From the NCBI GenBank assembly GCA_028689585.1, contig JAQVCW010000016.1:32787-96786 (forward strand): 64,000 nt of DNA. Direction: 5' to 3'. The translations under genes and the position numbers were made by a program. The notes beneath the pieces are model-generated. The model saw only the letters and a list, made by a program, of their open reading frames with translations, did no database searches and was not told the origin of the DNA. The DNA is from Lachnospiraceae bacterium. Lineage in GTDB: Bacteria; Bacillota; Clostridia; Lachnospirales; Lachnospiraceae. This document shows, in pieces, positions 50,445 through 59,152 of this stretch (its first letter is position 1; the number at the start of each line of letters is the position of its first letter).

Positions 50445-51062
50445 TTACTCGATCGTCAGGTTCTCTCCGATCAGTCCCATAGGGCTTCCTGCCGGCAGTC
50501 CGCCTTCCGGATGGCCCAGCAGCCATTTGTTCTTTGCGGTGAGCAGGCCGTCTTCGCCGCACTTATGCTCTGCATCCAGCGAAAGATTCGTATCCTTTGG
50601 CAGCACCACACTCACGCGGAAACCTGCATCTCCCAGATTGCAGGGTGCGTAATGAAGGGTGGTGGCATATACTTCCACCGCAGTTCCCTTCGGCAGGAAA
50701 AAAGCTTCCGCCTTCGAGGTATCATAAGTGAGTTCATCTGTGATATCCTGCTGGCAGCCCAAAATCAGCACTGCATCCGTAGCCGCCACATTGATCTCGG
50801 AAGAACGATGATATTCAAATGCATTCATCTTGTGGTTATGACCGTTGCAGTATCCCACCTGAATGGGAAGTTCCCCGTAAACCACCGTCTTTAACTTTTC
50901 AAATACCGGAAGAGCTTCCAGCGCTGCCACTGACGGTTCATATACCACATCCTCCGGCAGCGGAGTTTCTCCCATCTTCTCCACCAGTTCGGTGAAGTCC
51001 ACATCTTTAATGATCCGTCCGTATTTGCGGAATGCCGGATCCGTAACCTGTTTCCATTCCAT
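50445..51062 (-). CDS. DUF4867 family protein, cupin-like
   Basis: The ATG at 51062 gives 205 residues, with GGAGG about ten bases upstream. It matches my recollection of DUF4867, a family found with sugar isomerase and kinase genes in Lachnospiraceae and of unknown function. The sequence has a cupin-like pattern: GYCNGHNHKMNAFEYHRSSE near 88-107 (His, His, Glu, His spaced as in cupin motif 1) and LPKGTAVEVYATTLHYAPC near 140-158 resembling motif 2. This would allow metal binding and perhaps a lyase, epimerase or isomerase role; that is inference. It lies between xylB and the isomerase gene. Confidence 0.75.
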   Translation of the reverse strand: MEWKQVTDPAFRKYGRIIKDVDFTELVEKMGETPLPEDVVYEPSVAALEALPVFEKLKTVVYGELPIQVGYCNGHNHKMNAFEYHRSSEINVAATDAVLILGCQQDITDELTYDTSKAEAFFLPKGTAVEVYATTLHYAPCNLGDAGFRVSVVLPKDTNLSLDAEHKCGEDGLLTAKNKWLLGHPEGGLPAGSPMGLIGENLTIE

Positions 51063-51090
51063 CCTTCTGCTTCCTCCTTTGATGTATTGT

Positions 51091-51191
51091 AATTGCCCTT
51101 TCAGGGCAATTGCCTGCGCAAAGCACAAACGCGCTTTCTGCGTTTTCTGCATGTGCTTTGCTCTATTTGTAATTGCCCTTCCAGGGCAATT
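51091..51191. repeat. Paired AATTGCCCT palindromes between xylB and DUF4867
   Basis: Two hairpins with stem AATTGCCCT/AGGGCAATT (51091-51111 and 51171-51191) flank a third imperfect hairpin (AAGCAC...GTGCTT). They form a compact repeat cluster in an operon junction, starting immediately after the xylB stop codon. Confidence 0.75.
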
Positions 51192-51196
51192 ACTTT

Positions 51197-52666
51197 TTAT
51201 GAGATCTTCGGGAACAATTCCTTTACCGTAGGATAAATCTGGCGGAACTGCTCATATCTTGCATTGTATTTCTCCACCAGCTCCGGTTCCGGCTCAATCG
51301 TATCCACAATATTGACGATCTGATCTGCCGCAGCCACCACATCCGGATATTCTCCGCATGCCACTGCCGCCAGCATAGCGCCGCCCATAGCAGGTCCTTC
51401 TTCACTCTCGATCATATCCACCCGGATGCCAAGCACATTGGCAACAATCTTTTTCCACAGCGGACTCTTTGCGCCGCCGCCGCAGATCTTGGTGCGTTCG
51501 ATCCGGATGCCCAGGGATTTCGCCACCTCAAAGGAATCGCGGAGTGCAAATGCCACACCTTCCAGCACAGCCTGGGTCATATCCGCTCTGCTGGTATCCA
51601 TGGTCATGCCGATAAACGTACCTCTGGCCGCCGGATCATTATGAGGAGAACGCTCTCCCATTAAATACGGAAGAAAATATACGTGGTTCTCTCCCAGCGC
51701 GGTAATCTTTTTCTGCTCCTGTCCATACTCCTTTGTTCCGATGATTTCATCCATCCACCATTTATTGCAGGATGCAGCGGAAAGCATACAGCCCATCAGA
51801 TGATAATGTCCATCCGCATGCGCAAAGGCATGAAGAGCGTTATTCTTGTCCACACCGAACTTCTCGGAAGAGATAAAAATAGTTCCGCTGGTACCCAGGG
51901 AAATGTTGCACATGCCGTCCCCTACGGTGCCGGTGCCCACTGCTGCCGCCGCATTGTCACCGGCGCCGGCCGCTACCTTTACCGTGTCGGAAATACCGAG
52001 CTCTGCTGCAATTTCCGGCTTCACGCAGCCAACCGTCTCATAGCTCTCATAAATCTTCGCCAACTGCTCCTCTTTGATAGAACAAATCTCCATCATTTCC
52101 TTTGACCAGCAGCGGTTCTTCACATCAAAGATCAGCATACCGGATGCATCCGATACATCGGTGCAGAACGCTCCGGTCAGCTTGTATGCCAGATAATCCT
52201 TCGGCAGCATAATTTTCGCAATCTTTGCAAAATTCTCAGGCTCCTTATTCTTGACCCATAAAATCTTCGGAGCCGTAAATCCGGTAAATGCAATGTTTGC
52301 CGTATACTGGGATAATTTTTCTTTTCCGATCACCTGATTCAGATAATCAGTCTCTTCTGTGGTTCTTCCGTCATTCCAAAGCAGGGCCGGACGGATCACA
52401 TTGTCCTCCTTATCCAGGATAACCAGCCCATGCATCTGACCGCCAAAGCTGATGCCGGCCACCTTGCTCTTATCGCAGTCCGCCAGCAGCTCCTTCAGAC
52501 CTGCCACAGACTGTGTATACCAGTCCTCCGGCTTCTGTTCTGACCAGCCCGGATGCGGGAAATACAGAGGATATTCTTTGGAAACAATTTTCTCTATTTT
52601 TCCTTTTTCATTCATCAGCAGCAGTTTTACCGCCGAAGTGCCCAAGTCAATGCCAATATAAAGCAT
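51197..52666 (-). CDS. xylB: Xylulokinase
   Basis: The FGGY-family kinase phosphorylates D-xylulose to xylulose-5-phosphate for the pentose phosphate pathway. The start at 52666 (GGGAG upstream) gives 489 residues. The N-terminal phosphate loop is GIDLGTSAVKLLL, the substrate motif is SFGGQMHGLV near 78, DASGMLIFDVKNRCW is near 170, and the ATP-domain motifs are NISLGTSGTIF and ICGGGAKSPLWKKI near 400. The set resembles XylB more than ribulokinase or gluconate kinase, though related substrates such as D-ribulose remain possible. It heads the operon with DUF4867 and the isomerase, opposite a LacI-type regulator. Confidence 0.9.
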   Translation of the reverse strand: MLYIGIDLGTSAVKLLLMNEKGKIEKIVSKEYPLYFPHPGWSEQKPEDWYTQSVAGLKELLADCDKSKVAGISFGGQMHGLVILDKEDNVIRPALLWNDGRTTEETDYLNQVIGKEKLSQYTANIAFTGFTAPKILWVKNKEPENFAKIAKIMLPKDYLAYKLTGAFCTDVSDASGMLIFDVKNRCWSKEMMEICSIKEEQLAKIYESYETVGCVKPEIAAELGISDTVKVAAGAGDNAAAAVGTGTVGDGMCNISLGTSGTIFISSEKFGVDKNNALHAFAHADGHYHLMGCMLSAASCNKWWMDEIIGTKEYGQEQKKITALGENHVYFLPYLMGERSPHNDPAARGTFIGMTMDTSRADMTQAVLEGVAFALRDSFEVAKSLGIRIERTKICGGGAKSPLWKKIVANVLGIRVDMIESEEGPAMGGAMLAAVACGEYPDVVAAADQIVNIVDTIEPEPELVEKYNARYEQFRQIYPTVKELFPKIS

Positions 52667-52747
52667 ACTAAGCTCCCTTCTCACTCATACAGGTTTTTAC
52701 ACCATTTTTCAGCTACTCTTCTGTCGTGCCCGTGCACGTATATCTAT

Positions 52748-52776
52748 ATCATATTGCAGATCGCCCTATATTTCAA
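52748..52776 (-). promoter_or_regulatory. Promoter of the xylB operon
   Basis: On the minus strand TTGAAA (52771-52776) and TATGAT (52748-52753) are separated by 17 bases, about 80 bases upstream of xylB. Confidence 0.6.
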
Positions 52777-52879
52777 CCCTTTTATTTTTATTTCATATTC
52801 TTTGTGAAATATGCTGTTTTCAGTGCTTTTTCCGGGTTCCGGAATATCGTTTTCTTGTTTAAATTGTCCTATTGTGCCC

Positions 52880-52899
52880 GATAACATGATTGTGTTATC
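52880..52899. promoter_or_regulatory. Candidate LacI-type operator
   Basis: GATAACATGATTGTGTTATC is an inverted repeat with seven-base arms (GATAACA/TGTTATC) and a six-base centre. It lies 58 bases upstream of the LacI-type gene, between it and divergent xylB, and could serve autoregulation and pentose control. LacI-family sites usually have a central CG, which this lacks. Confidence 0.5.
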
Positions 52900-52956
52900 C
52901 TATGACTATATCCAGCGCAGGGAATGCGCTAAATTTATTCGGAAAGGAGGATTTCC

Positions 52957-53976
52957 ATGGTAACAATTAAAGAAATAGCGGATCTGTCCAATGTTTCCAG
53001 AGGTACGGTAGACCGGGTGCTCAACAACCGGGGCTCCGTCAATCCACAGACTGCCCAGAAGGTGCGCGAGATTGCCGAGAAGCTGGGCTATAAGCCCAAT
53101 AAGGCCGGTCTGGCTCTGGCTGCCCAGAAAAAGAAACTGCGGATCGGAGTCATCATTTTCAGCCCGGATAATCCTTTTTTTGAAAAAGTCATGGAAGGGG
53201 TGTCCGCAAAAGCAGAGGAACTGGCCGCCTATGACTGTACGGTACTGGTTCGGAGCGTTACCTTTGACGCGGCTGCCCAGATCCGTGCCATCAGCGAACT
53301 GCAGGGACAGGAGATCCACGGCCTTGTGCTCACTCCCTACAACGATCCCGATGTTGTGGCAAAGATCAATGAGCTGGAGCAGCTTGGCATTCCGGTAGTC
53401 ACTACCAATACGGATATCGAAGGCAGCCGCCGTATCGCCTATGTGGGCAGCAATTATTACGAAGGCGGCCGCACCGCAGGGGGCCTGATGCGCCTTGTCA
53501 CCGGCGGCACCGCTTCGCTCGGGATCATTACCGGCTCTTCTCAGGTACTCTGCCACACTCAGCGTATCGCAGGTTTTCTGGATGTGATACAGAAAACCGC
53601 CCCCGGCCTGCAGGTCCTGGACATTATGAAAAATCATGATGACGAATTTGAAAGCTATGAAGTCACCCGTCATTTTCTGAAAACCCACCCGGAGGCAAAT
53701 GCTCTCTTTTTTGCCGCAGGCGGCGTGCACGGGGGCTGCAAAGCCATTCTGAACATGAATCGCGCCAAAAATATGCACATTATCTGCTTTGATGCGGTGG
53801 ACACCACCCGCCAGATGGTTCTGGACGGTCTGATCAGTGCCACCATCAGCCAGCAGCCCTGGAAGCAGGGAGCAAGACCGCTGGATCTGCTGTTTGAATA
53901 CCTCACTACAGGGATCTTACCCGCAGAAGAGATTCAATATGTCGATGCCACGATCCAGATCCGGGAGAATCTCTGA
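52957..53976 (+). CDS. LacI-family transcriptional regulator
   Basis: The 339-residue protein has the N-terminal LacI DNA-binding domain (VTIKEIADLSNVSRGTVDRVLNNRGSVNPQTAQKV-type helix-turn-helix and hinge, residues 1-55) and a Peripla_BP_4-type sugar-binding core (about 62-330, with DNPFFEKVMEGV, IHGLVLTPYNDP and FFAAGGVHGGCKA). The GTVDRVLNNRG sequence differs from the usual ATVSRVLN. A GGAAAGGAGG site precedes the start. Divergent arrangement with xylB and a palindrome in the gap suggest it controls the pentose genes. Confidence 0.9.
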   Translation: MVTIKEIADLSNVSRGTVDRVLNNRGSVNPQTAQKVREIAEKLGYKPNKAGLALAAQKKKLRIGVIIFSPDNPFFEKVMEGVSAKAEELAAYDCTVLVRSVTFDAAAQIRAISELQGQEIHGLVLTPYNDPDVVAKINELEQLGIPVVTTNTDIEGSRRIAYVGSNYYEGGRTAGGLMRLVTGGTASLGIITGSSQVLCHTQRIAGFLDVIQKTAPGLQVLDIMKNHDDEFESYEVTRHFLKTHPEANALFFAAGGVHGGCKAILNMNRAKNMHIICFDAVDTTRQMVLDGLISATISQQPWKQGARPLDLLFEYLTTGILPAEEIQYVDATIQIRENL

Positions 53977-54063
53977 TCAAAAATACGGCAGTTTCCAAAA
54001 CGCAGGGAACAAAGCGCAGGGAACAAAACGCCGGAAACTGAATGCCGGAAAATCATCCATACA

Positions 54064-54092
54064 TTGACAATCTCTCTTATTAGTGGTATTTT
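54064..54092 (+). promoter_or_regulatory. Promoter of the alcohol dehydrogenase gene
   Basis: TTGACA (54064-54069) and TATTTT (54087-54092) are exactly 17 bases apart, about 40 bases before the start codon. Upstream, at about 53991-54050, GTTTCC/GGAAAC arms flank two 14-base direct repeats (CGCAGGGAACAAA), which may end the LacI transcript. Confidence 0.65.
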
Positions 54093-54134
54093 TAGTTCTG
54101 TTTTTGAACTATTTTACGATTGAGAGGTATTGTT

Positions 54135-55334
54135 ATGTTTTTTCTGAATAAAATGTACTGCCGGACTTACCAGACTGCGTTTCGCATTGCCATTCCCTTT
54201 CTGCCCTATCGGAAGCCAAGGCTGATGGAAGGCATTTCCAGCCTGGCTCCTTTTTTACAGCAGGTACAGATTTCCTGTATTCTTCTGGTCACAGACACCG
54301 GCATCCGCAAGGCAGGCCTGACGCAGCTTCTGGAGCAGGAATTGGCCGAAAATCAGATTTCCTGCCATATCTATGACGCTACCACTGCAAATCCCACGAT
54401 TCAAAATGTAGAAGAAGCAAGAGCGCTCTATCTTGAGGAAAACTGCCAGGCGATTATTGCCATCGGAGGCGGTTCCTCCATCGACTGCGCAAAAGCGGCC
54501 GCTGCCCGGATCGCCAAGCCGAAGCAGACGCTTCAGCAGATGAAGGGACTGCTGAAGATACACAAAAAGCTGCCCCTGCTGATCGCCGTCCCCACCACCG
54601 CAGGAACCGGCAGTGAAACCACGCTGGCTGCCGTCATTACCGATGCCAAAACCCATCACAAATATCCCATTAATGATTTCTGCCTGATCCCTCATTATGC
54701 GGTTCTGGAGCCCGAAGTTACCAGGACGCTCCCGCCGTCCCTGACTGCCTCCACCGGAATGGATGCCCTGACCCATGCCATCGAAGCCTATATCGGACAT
54801 TCCACCACCCGGCAGACCAGAGCGGATGCGCTGCGGGCGGTGGAACTGATTTTTCAAAATCTGCGGGCTGCTTATCAGGATGGAAATGACATGACCGCAC
54901 GAAAAAACATGCTGGAAGCTGCCTATCTGGCCGGCAGCGCATTTACGGTTTCCTATGTGGGCTATGTCCACGCGGTTGCCCATTCCCTTGGAGGGCGCTA
55001 CGGTACTCCCCACGGTATGGCCAACGCCATCCTTCTTCCCCATGTGCTGGAAGCCTATGGCTCCCGCGCTCACAAAAAGCTGCGGGATCTGGCCGTGGCC
55101 GCCGGTCTCTGTACGGAAGATGAAACTCCTGAAAATGCGGCCGCACTGCTGATCCAGGCCATCATAGATATGAAACGGGATTTTTCTCTGACCGATGATC
55201 TGATCCGGGTCCACGGTAAAGATATTCCCCGGCTGGCTTATTTCGCTTCCAAAGAAGCCAATCCCCTCTATCCGGTTCCAAAGCTGATGAGCCGGAAGGA
55301 GCTGGAGCAGTTCTATGGGATTTATGCGGATTAA
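54135..55334 (+). CDS. Iron-containing alcohol dehydrogenase
   Basis: The group III ADH has 399 residues from the ATG at 54135 (AGAGG upstream). The NAD-binding region contains AIGGGSSIDCAKAAA (near 110) and PTTAGTGSETT (near 153). Metal ligands are visible as D210 and H214 in MDALTHAIEAY, H283 in VAHSLGG and H293 in TPHGMANA. It probably interconverts an alcohol and aldehyde with NAD(P)H. The aldehyde dehydrogenase gene downstream suggests the two act on the same aldehyde; the substrate is unknown. Confidence 0.9.
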   Translation: MFFLNKMYCRTYQTAFRIAIPFLPYRKPRLMEGISSLAPFLQQVQISCILLVTDTGIRKAGLTQLLEQELAENQISCHIYDATTANPTIQNVEEARALYLEENCQAIIAIGGGSSIDCAKAAAARIAKPKQTLQQMKGLLKIHKKLPLLIAVPTTAGTGSETTLAAVITDAKTHHKYPINDFCLIPHYAVLEPEVTRTLPPSLTASTGMDALTHAIEAYIGHSTTRQTRADALRAVELIFQNLRAAYQDGNDMTARKNMLEAAYLAGSAFTVSYVGYVHAVAHSLGGRYGTPHGMANAILLPHVLEAYGSRAHKKLRDLAVAAGLCTEDETPENAAALLIQAIIDMKRDFSLTDDLIRVHGKDIPRLAYFASKEANPLYPVPKLMSRKELEQFYGIYAD

Positions 55335-55380
55335 AGCGATATTTACGGTCCCTTGTCTCTGCCTGAGGTTAAAATATTCG

Positions 55381-55408
55381 TTTACAAACCATAATAATGT
55401 GATAAACT
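55381..55408 (+). promoter_or_regulatory. Candidate promoter of the aldehyde dehydrogenase gene
   Basis: TTTACA (55381-55386) and TAAACT (55403-55408) are 16 bases apart and lie about 40 bases before the start codon. Confidence 0.5.
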
Positions 55409-55448
55409 TAATTCAGGCAATAAGTCTCATCAAACCGGAGGATTTACC

Positions 55449-56828
55449 ATGACTGAAGCACAGATTGTTCTTCTTTTACAAAATCAAAGAGCTTACTTCG
55501 CATCCGGCTCCACGTTACCGGCTGCCGGGCGGATTCAGGCCTTGAAACAGTTGAAGCATTCCATTTTGCAGCACGAAAAGGAAATACACCAGGCCCTGTA
55601 TCAGGATCTGGGGAAAAGCGCTTCGGAAAGCTATATGTGTGAAACCGGAATGGTGCTTTCCGAGCTTTCTTATATGATAAAGCATCTGCCCCGCTACGCC
55701 AGGGAACAGACCGTATTGACTCCCCTGGCCCAGACCGTATCCAGAAGCTATCGAAAGCCTTCTCCCTACGGTGTCGTGCTGATCATGAGTCCCTGGAACT
55801 ATCCGTTTATGCTGACGATGGAGCCGCTGATCGATGCCATCGCTGCCGGAAATACTGCCCTGGTCAAGCCCAGCGCCTATTCGCCTGCAGTCAGCGCCAT
55901 CCTGGAAAAAATAATAAAAGAATGTTTTACTACCGAGTATGTGGCTGTGATCCAGGGCGGCCGGGAAGAAAACCAGTGTCTGCTCCGTCAGAAATTTGAC
56001 TATATCTTTTTTACCGGAAGCCAGTCCGTGGGAAAGGAAGTGCTGCGCCAAGCCGCCGAATATCTGACTCCGGTCACATTGGAGCTGGGCGGAAAGAGCC
56101 CCTGTATCGTGGATTCCACTGCTGATTTAAAAATAGCCGCCAGACGTATCGTGTTCGGTAAATTTCTAAACTGCGGCCAGACCTGCGTGGCACCGGATTA
56201 TGTACTCTGTACCGAAGAGATCAAAGAGGAACTGATTTCTTTACTGCAAAAGCAGATTAAGAAGCAGTTCGGCTCTGCTCCTCTGAAAAATAAAAATTAT
56301 GGAAAAATCATCAGTCAGAAGCATTTTGACCGGATCTGCAGCCTGATTGATCCTGCCAGGGTAGTCTGCGGCGGCAGCGTCAACGCCTCCTCCCGTCAGA
56401 TTGAGCCTACCATACTCTCTGACATTACCTTTGAGGATGCCGTTATGGGACAGGAGATCTTCGGACCCCTGCTGCCCATTCTCACAGTAAAGGATATTCC
56501 TCAGGCAGTCCGGGAAATTGAGCAGCGCCCTCATCCCCTGGCGCTCTATCTATTTTCCTCCAGCCGCCGGACGATCCGGTATGTCACGGAGCGCTGCCGC
56601 TTTGGCGGAGGCTGTGTGAACGACACCATCATCCATCTCGCCACCAGCTACATGGGCTTTGGCGGAACCGGGGAGAGCGGCATGGGCGCTTATCACGGCA
56701 GGACCGGCTTTGATACCTTCTCTCACCAGAAAAGTATCGTGGATAAGAAAACCTGGCTCGACCTTCCCATGCGTTATCAGCCCTACCGCCGGATTCATGA
56801 TAAGCTGATACGGTTTTTTCTGAAATAA
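55449..56828 (+). CDS. Aldehyde dehydrogenase, class 3-like
   Basis: The 459-residue enzyme oxidises aldehydes to acids with NAD(P). Motifs are SPWNYPFMLTMEPLIDAIAAGNTALVKPS near 114, FFTGSQSVGK near 187, the general base E212 in LELGGKSPCIV and the nucleophile C246 in NCGQTCVAPDY. Length and motifs fit the short class 3/YwdH-type ALDH, which in some Firmicutes handles medium-chain or aromatic aldehydes. The start has GGAGGA seven bases upstream. It follows the Fe-ADH and precedes a metallophosphoesterase on the same strand. Confidence 0.92.
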   Translation: MTEAQIVLLLQNQRAYFASGSTLPAAGRIQALKQLKHSILQHEKEIHQALYQDLGKSASESYMCETGMVLSELSYMIKHLPRYAREQTVLTPLAQTVSRSYRKPSPYGVVLIMSPWNYPFMLTMEPLIDAIAAGNTALVKPSAYSPAVSAILEKIIKECFTTEYVAVIQGGREENQCLLRQKFDYIFFTGSQSVGKEVLRQAAEYLTPVTLELGGKSPCIVDSTADLKIAARRIVFGKFLNCGQTCVAPDYVLCTEEIKEELISLLQKQIKKQFGSAPLKNKNYGKIISQKHFDRICSLIDPARVVCGGSVNASSRQIEPTILSDITFEDAVMGQEIFGPLLPILTVKDIPQAVREIEQRPHPLALYLFSSSRRTIRYVTERCRFGGGCVNDTIIHLATSYMGFGGTGESGMGAYHGRTGFDTFSHQKSIVDKKTWLDLPMRYQPYRRIHDKLIRFFLK

Positions 56829-56848
56829 ATCTTTAACGAGGAACCCTT

Positions 56849-58114
56849 ATGAAAAAGACACCGGACAATACCATACACAAAAAAAAATGGCTTTCCCCCG
56901 GGGAAGCCGCTCTTTTATTATTTGTTATTCTGGTCTATTACCTGTTTAATCTCTATGTATTCTGGCGCTTCTCCCACTGGCTGAAGCTCGTCACCGGCGC
57001 TGCCATTGCCGGTCCTATTTTGATTCCGGCCTTTGTGCTTCAGTTTCTGACCGCTTCCACCCTGTTCCTCTCTTACGCGCTGCCTGTATCCAGACTCCAT
57101 CGAAAAATCACTAATTTCTGCAATGCCTGGCTTTGCTGGTCTTTCTGTCTGGTGCTGTTTATTCTGAGTGCCGATGCCATCCGTCTGGTATTGTATCTGC
57201 TTCCCGGAACTTATTTTCAGACTCTCTTTTCCAGCCGTCCTGTTTTACTCGGTATCGGTATGCTCACTCTCTCCGGAAGCATTGCCATGTGCCGCTATGG
57301 CGTCCGCCATGCAAAGGAACTGAAGGAAACCCACTATACCATTACGATACCCAAAAAATGTCCCGGCCGGAAAAATATGAGAATCGTCCTGACCGCAGAT
57401 CAGCATATGGGATACGCCATCGGTGCCGATTTTATCGAAGAAATGGCCAACTGCATCAATGAAGCAAAACCTGATCTGGTATGCATTTCCGGTGATCTTT
57501 TTGACAATCACTATGACTGCATGGACGATCCTGACCGGATCGCCCGGGCCTTCAAAAGCATACGGAGCACCTACGGAACCTATGCAGTCCTGGGCAATCA
57601 CGATGTGGAGGAACAGCTTCTGGGAGGTTTTTCCCTGACTTCTTATACCCAAGCCTTTCAGGACTCCCGTATCCCGGAATTTTTGCTGAAAAGCGGCATT
57701 ACCCTTATGCAGGATGATGTACTTTATCCCAATGAACAGTTTTACCTTGCAGGCCGTAAGGACGGCGAAAAACCCGGAGACGGCACCCGTGAGAGAATGT
57801 CTCTGGATGAGCTGCTCAAAGACACGGATCCCGGCCGATTTATGATCCTTTTGGATCATGAGCCCCATAACCTGAAGGATATCGCCGAAGAAGGAATTGA
57901 TCTCAATCTGGGCGGCCACACCCACGGCGGCCAGTTCTTTCCCCTCACCCTTCCCCAGAGATTCATCTGGCAGAACCACACCGGCTGCCAGGAAATTGCT
58001 CCCGGAAAATACAGTATTGTCACCTCCGGAGTGGGTGTCTACGGCCCCGCCATGCGCATCGGCACCGACAGCGAGATCGTGATCATCGATGTGCGCTTTG
58101 AAGCGGGAAGCTGA
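56849..58114 (+). CDS. Membrane metallophosphoesterase
   Basis: The 421-residue protein has an N-terminal membrane domain with four or five helices (about 18-170) and a C-terminal calcineurin-like phosphoesterase domain. Metal-site motifs appear in order: TADQHMG (near 185), SGDLFDNH (near 217), GNHDVEE (near 248), LDHEPH (near 336) and GGHTHGGQ (near 355). The set resembles YkuE/YaeI-type enzymes acting on lipid-linked substrates at the membrane. AGGAAC precedes the start, 20 bases after the ALDH stop, so co-transcription is likely. Confidence 0.85.
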   Translation: MKKTPDNTIHKKKWLSPGEAALLLFVILVYYLFNLYVFWRFSHWLKLVTGAAIAGPILIPAFVLQFLTASTLFLSYALPVSRLHRKITNFCNAWLCWSFCLVLFILSADAIRLVLYLLPGTYFQTLFSSRPVLLGIGMLTLSGSIAMCRYGVRHAKELKETHYTITIPKKCPGRKNMRIVLTADQHMGYAIGADFIEEMANCINEAKPDLVCISGDLFDNHYDCMDDPDRIARAFKSIRSTYGTYAVLGNHDVEEQLLGGFSLTSYTQAFQDSRIPEFLLKSGITLMQDDVLYPNEQFYLAGRKDGEKPGDGTRERMSLDELLKDTDPGRFMILLDHEPHNLKDIAEEGIDLNLGGHTHGGQFFPLTLPQRFIWQNHTGCQEIAPGKYSIVTSGVGVYGPAMRIGTDSEIVIIDVRFEAGS

Positions 58115-58161
58115 GGGCAGGGCTGCTTCTTTTGTTTCTTTTGCCTTTTGGACTGCTCTGA

Positions 58162-59118
58162 TCAGTTCTCCTCGATTGGAGATTCTTCCCAGTCTTCCTC
58201 CTCCTCCGGGATTTCTTCCAGAAGCTCGTTGGAATGCTCCATGACAATAATCGGAAGGGCCTTGGGAAGATTCTCAATCAGTACATCCTTGTGGCTTCCG
58301 CCATATTCCCCATCCCTGGTCCAGGGTACCTCTTCCTCTGAACAAAACTCTACCTTAGAAGTCTTAAAGGTAATAATATACCGGTTCTTCTCCCTGGTCA
58401 GCAGCGAATTGATGATCGCCGGCCATTCCATAAAGTTATCCGGATCCCGGATCAGCGTCACCTCGAAAATTCCATCATTCAGGGTTACATCCTTTCCCGT
58501 AATTCCTTTAAAACCGCCTACGGAATTGGAATTTGTAATCATGCCATACAAAAAATCCCCGGTTCCGCTGCGCTCTTTACTGTGAAAGCTCATATGCCAG
58601 CTTTTCAGTGCAGACAGGCTTTTTACCCCTTCCAGCAGATAGGCCATATGACCTATCATATTTTTCCACTCCTGGCTGGTCTTATAGGACACCTCCGTAA
58701 AAGCGCCAAAGGCGGCCACATAGACGAAATAGGCTTCGTTCAGCATTCCCACATCGCAGTGATAGACTTCCCCTTCCATGATTGCCTTGCCCGCCTGCCG
58801 CATCTGGCGGGGAATTCCCAGGCTGTTGGCAAAGTCATTGGTGCTGCCCGCCGGGATATAGCCCAGAGGGATCCGGCAGCCGCTCCTTTGTATGCCAGTC
58901 ACCACTTCATCCAGGGTTCCATCGCCGCCGCTGCATACAATGATATCATATTCTTTTACGTGTGTTTCCACAAAAGCCGCCGCATCCATCGCTCTCTGCG
59001 TTGGATGCACCGTAACCTCATATCCATGTTTTCCGAAGTTTTCCAGCAGATAAGACAACTGGCTTCGAATCTGCCCCTTGCCCGACCTTGGATTGTACAC
59101 AAACAACATCTTTCCCAT
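58162..59118 (-). CDS. Diacylglycerol kinase-family lipid kinase (YegS/DagK)
   Basis: The 318-residue kinase has the nucleotide-binding signature SGGDGTLDEVV at about 63-73 and the N-terminal NPRSGKG motif at 9-15, followed by IPAGSTNDFANSLGIP. The C-terminal beta domain ends in a very acidic tail (about 295-318). Members phosphorylate diacylglycerol or related lipids in the inner leaflet. A PAP2 phosphatase is encoded 34 bases upstream on the same strand, so the two may act in opposite directions on lipid phosphates. Confidence 0.88.
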   Translation of the reverse strand: MGKMLFVYNPRSGKGQIRSQLSYLLENFGKHGYEVTVHPTQRAMDAAAFVETHVKEYDIIVCSGGDGTLDEVVTGIQRSGCRIPLGYIPAGSTNDFANSLGIPRQMRQAGKAIMEGEVYHCDVGMLNEAYFVYVAAFGAFTEVSYKTSQEWKNMIGHMAYLLEGVKSLSALKSWHMSFHSKERSGTGDFLYGMITNSNSVGGFKGITGKDVTLNDGIFEVTLIRDPDNFMEWPAIINSLLTREKNRYIITFKTSKVEFCSEEEVPWTRDGEYGGSHKDVLIENLPKALPIIVMEHSNELLEEIPEEEEDWEESPIEEN

Positions 59119-59152
59119 AGAGGCGCACTTCCTTAATCTTATTTTTGCTGCT

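Noticed and set aside
52953..53778. Long minus-strand frame opposite the LacI-type regulator, and similar frames opposite the ADH, ALDH and phosphoesterase genes
   Set aside because: The plus-strand genes have clear domains, promoters and ribosome binding sites; the opposite frames have none.
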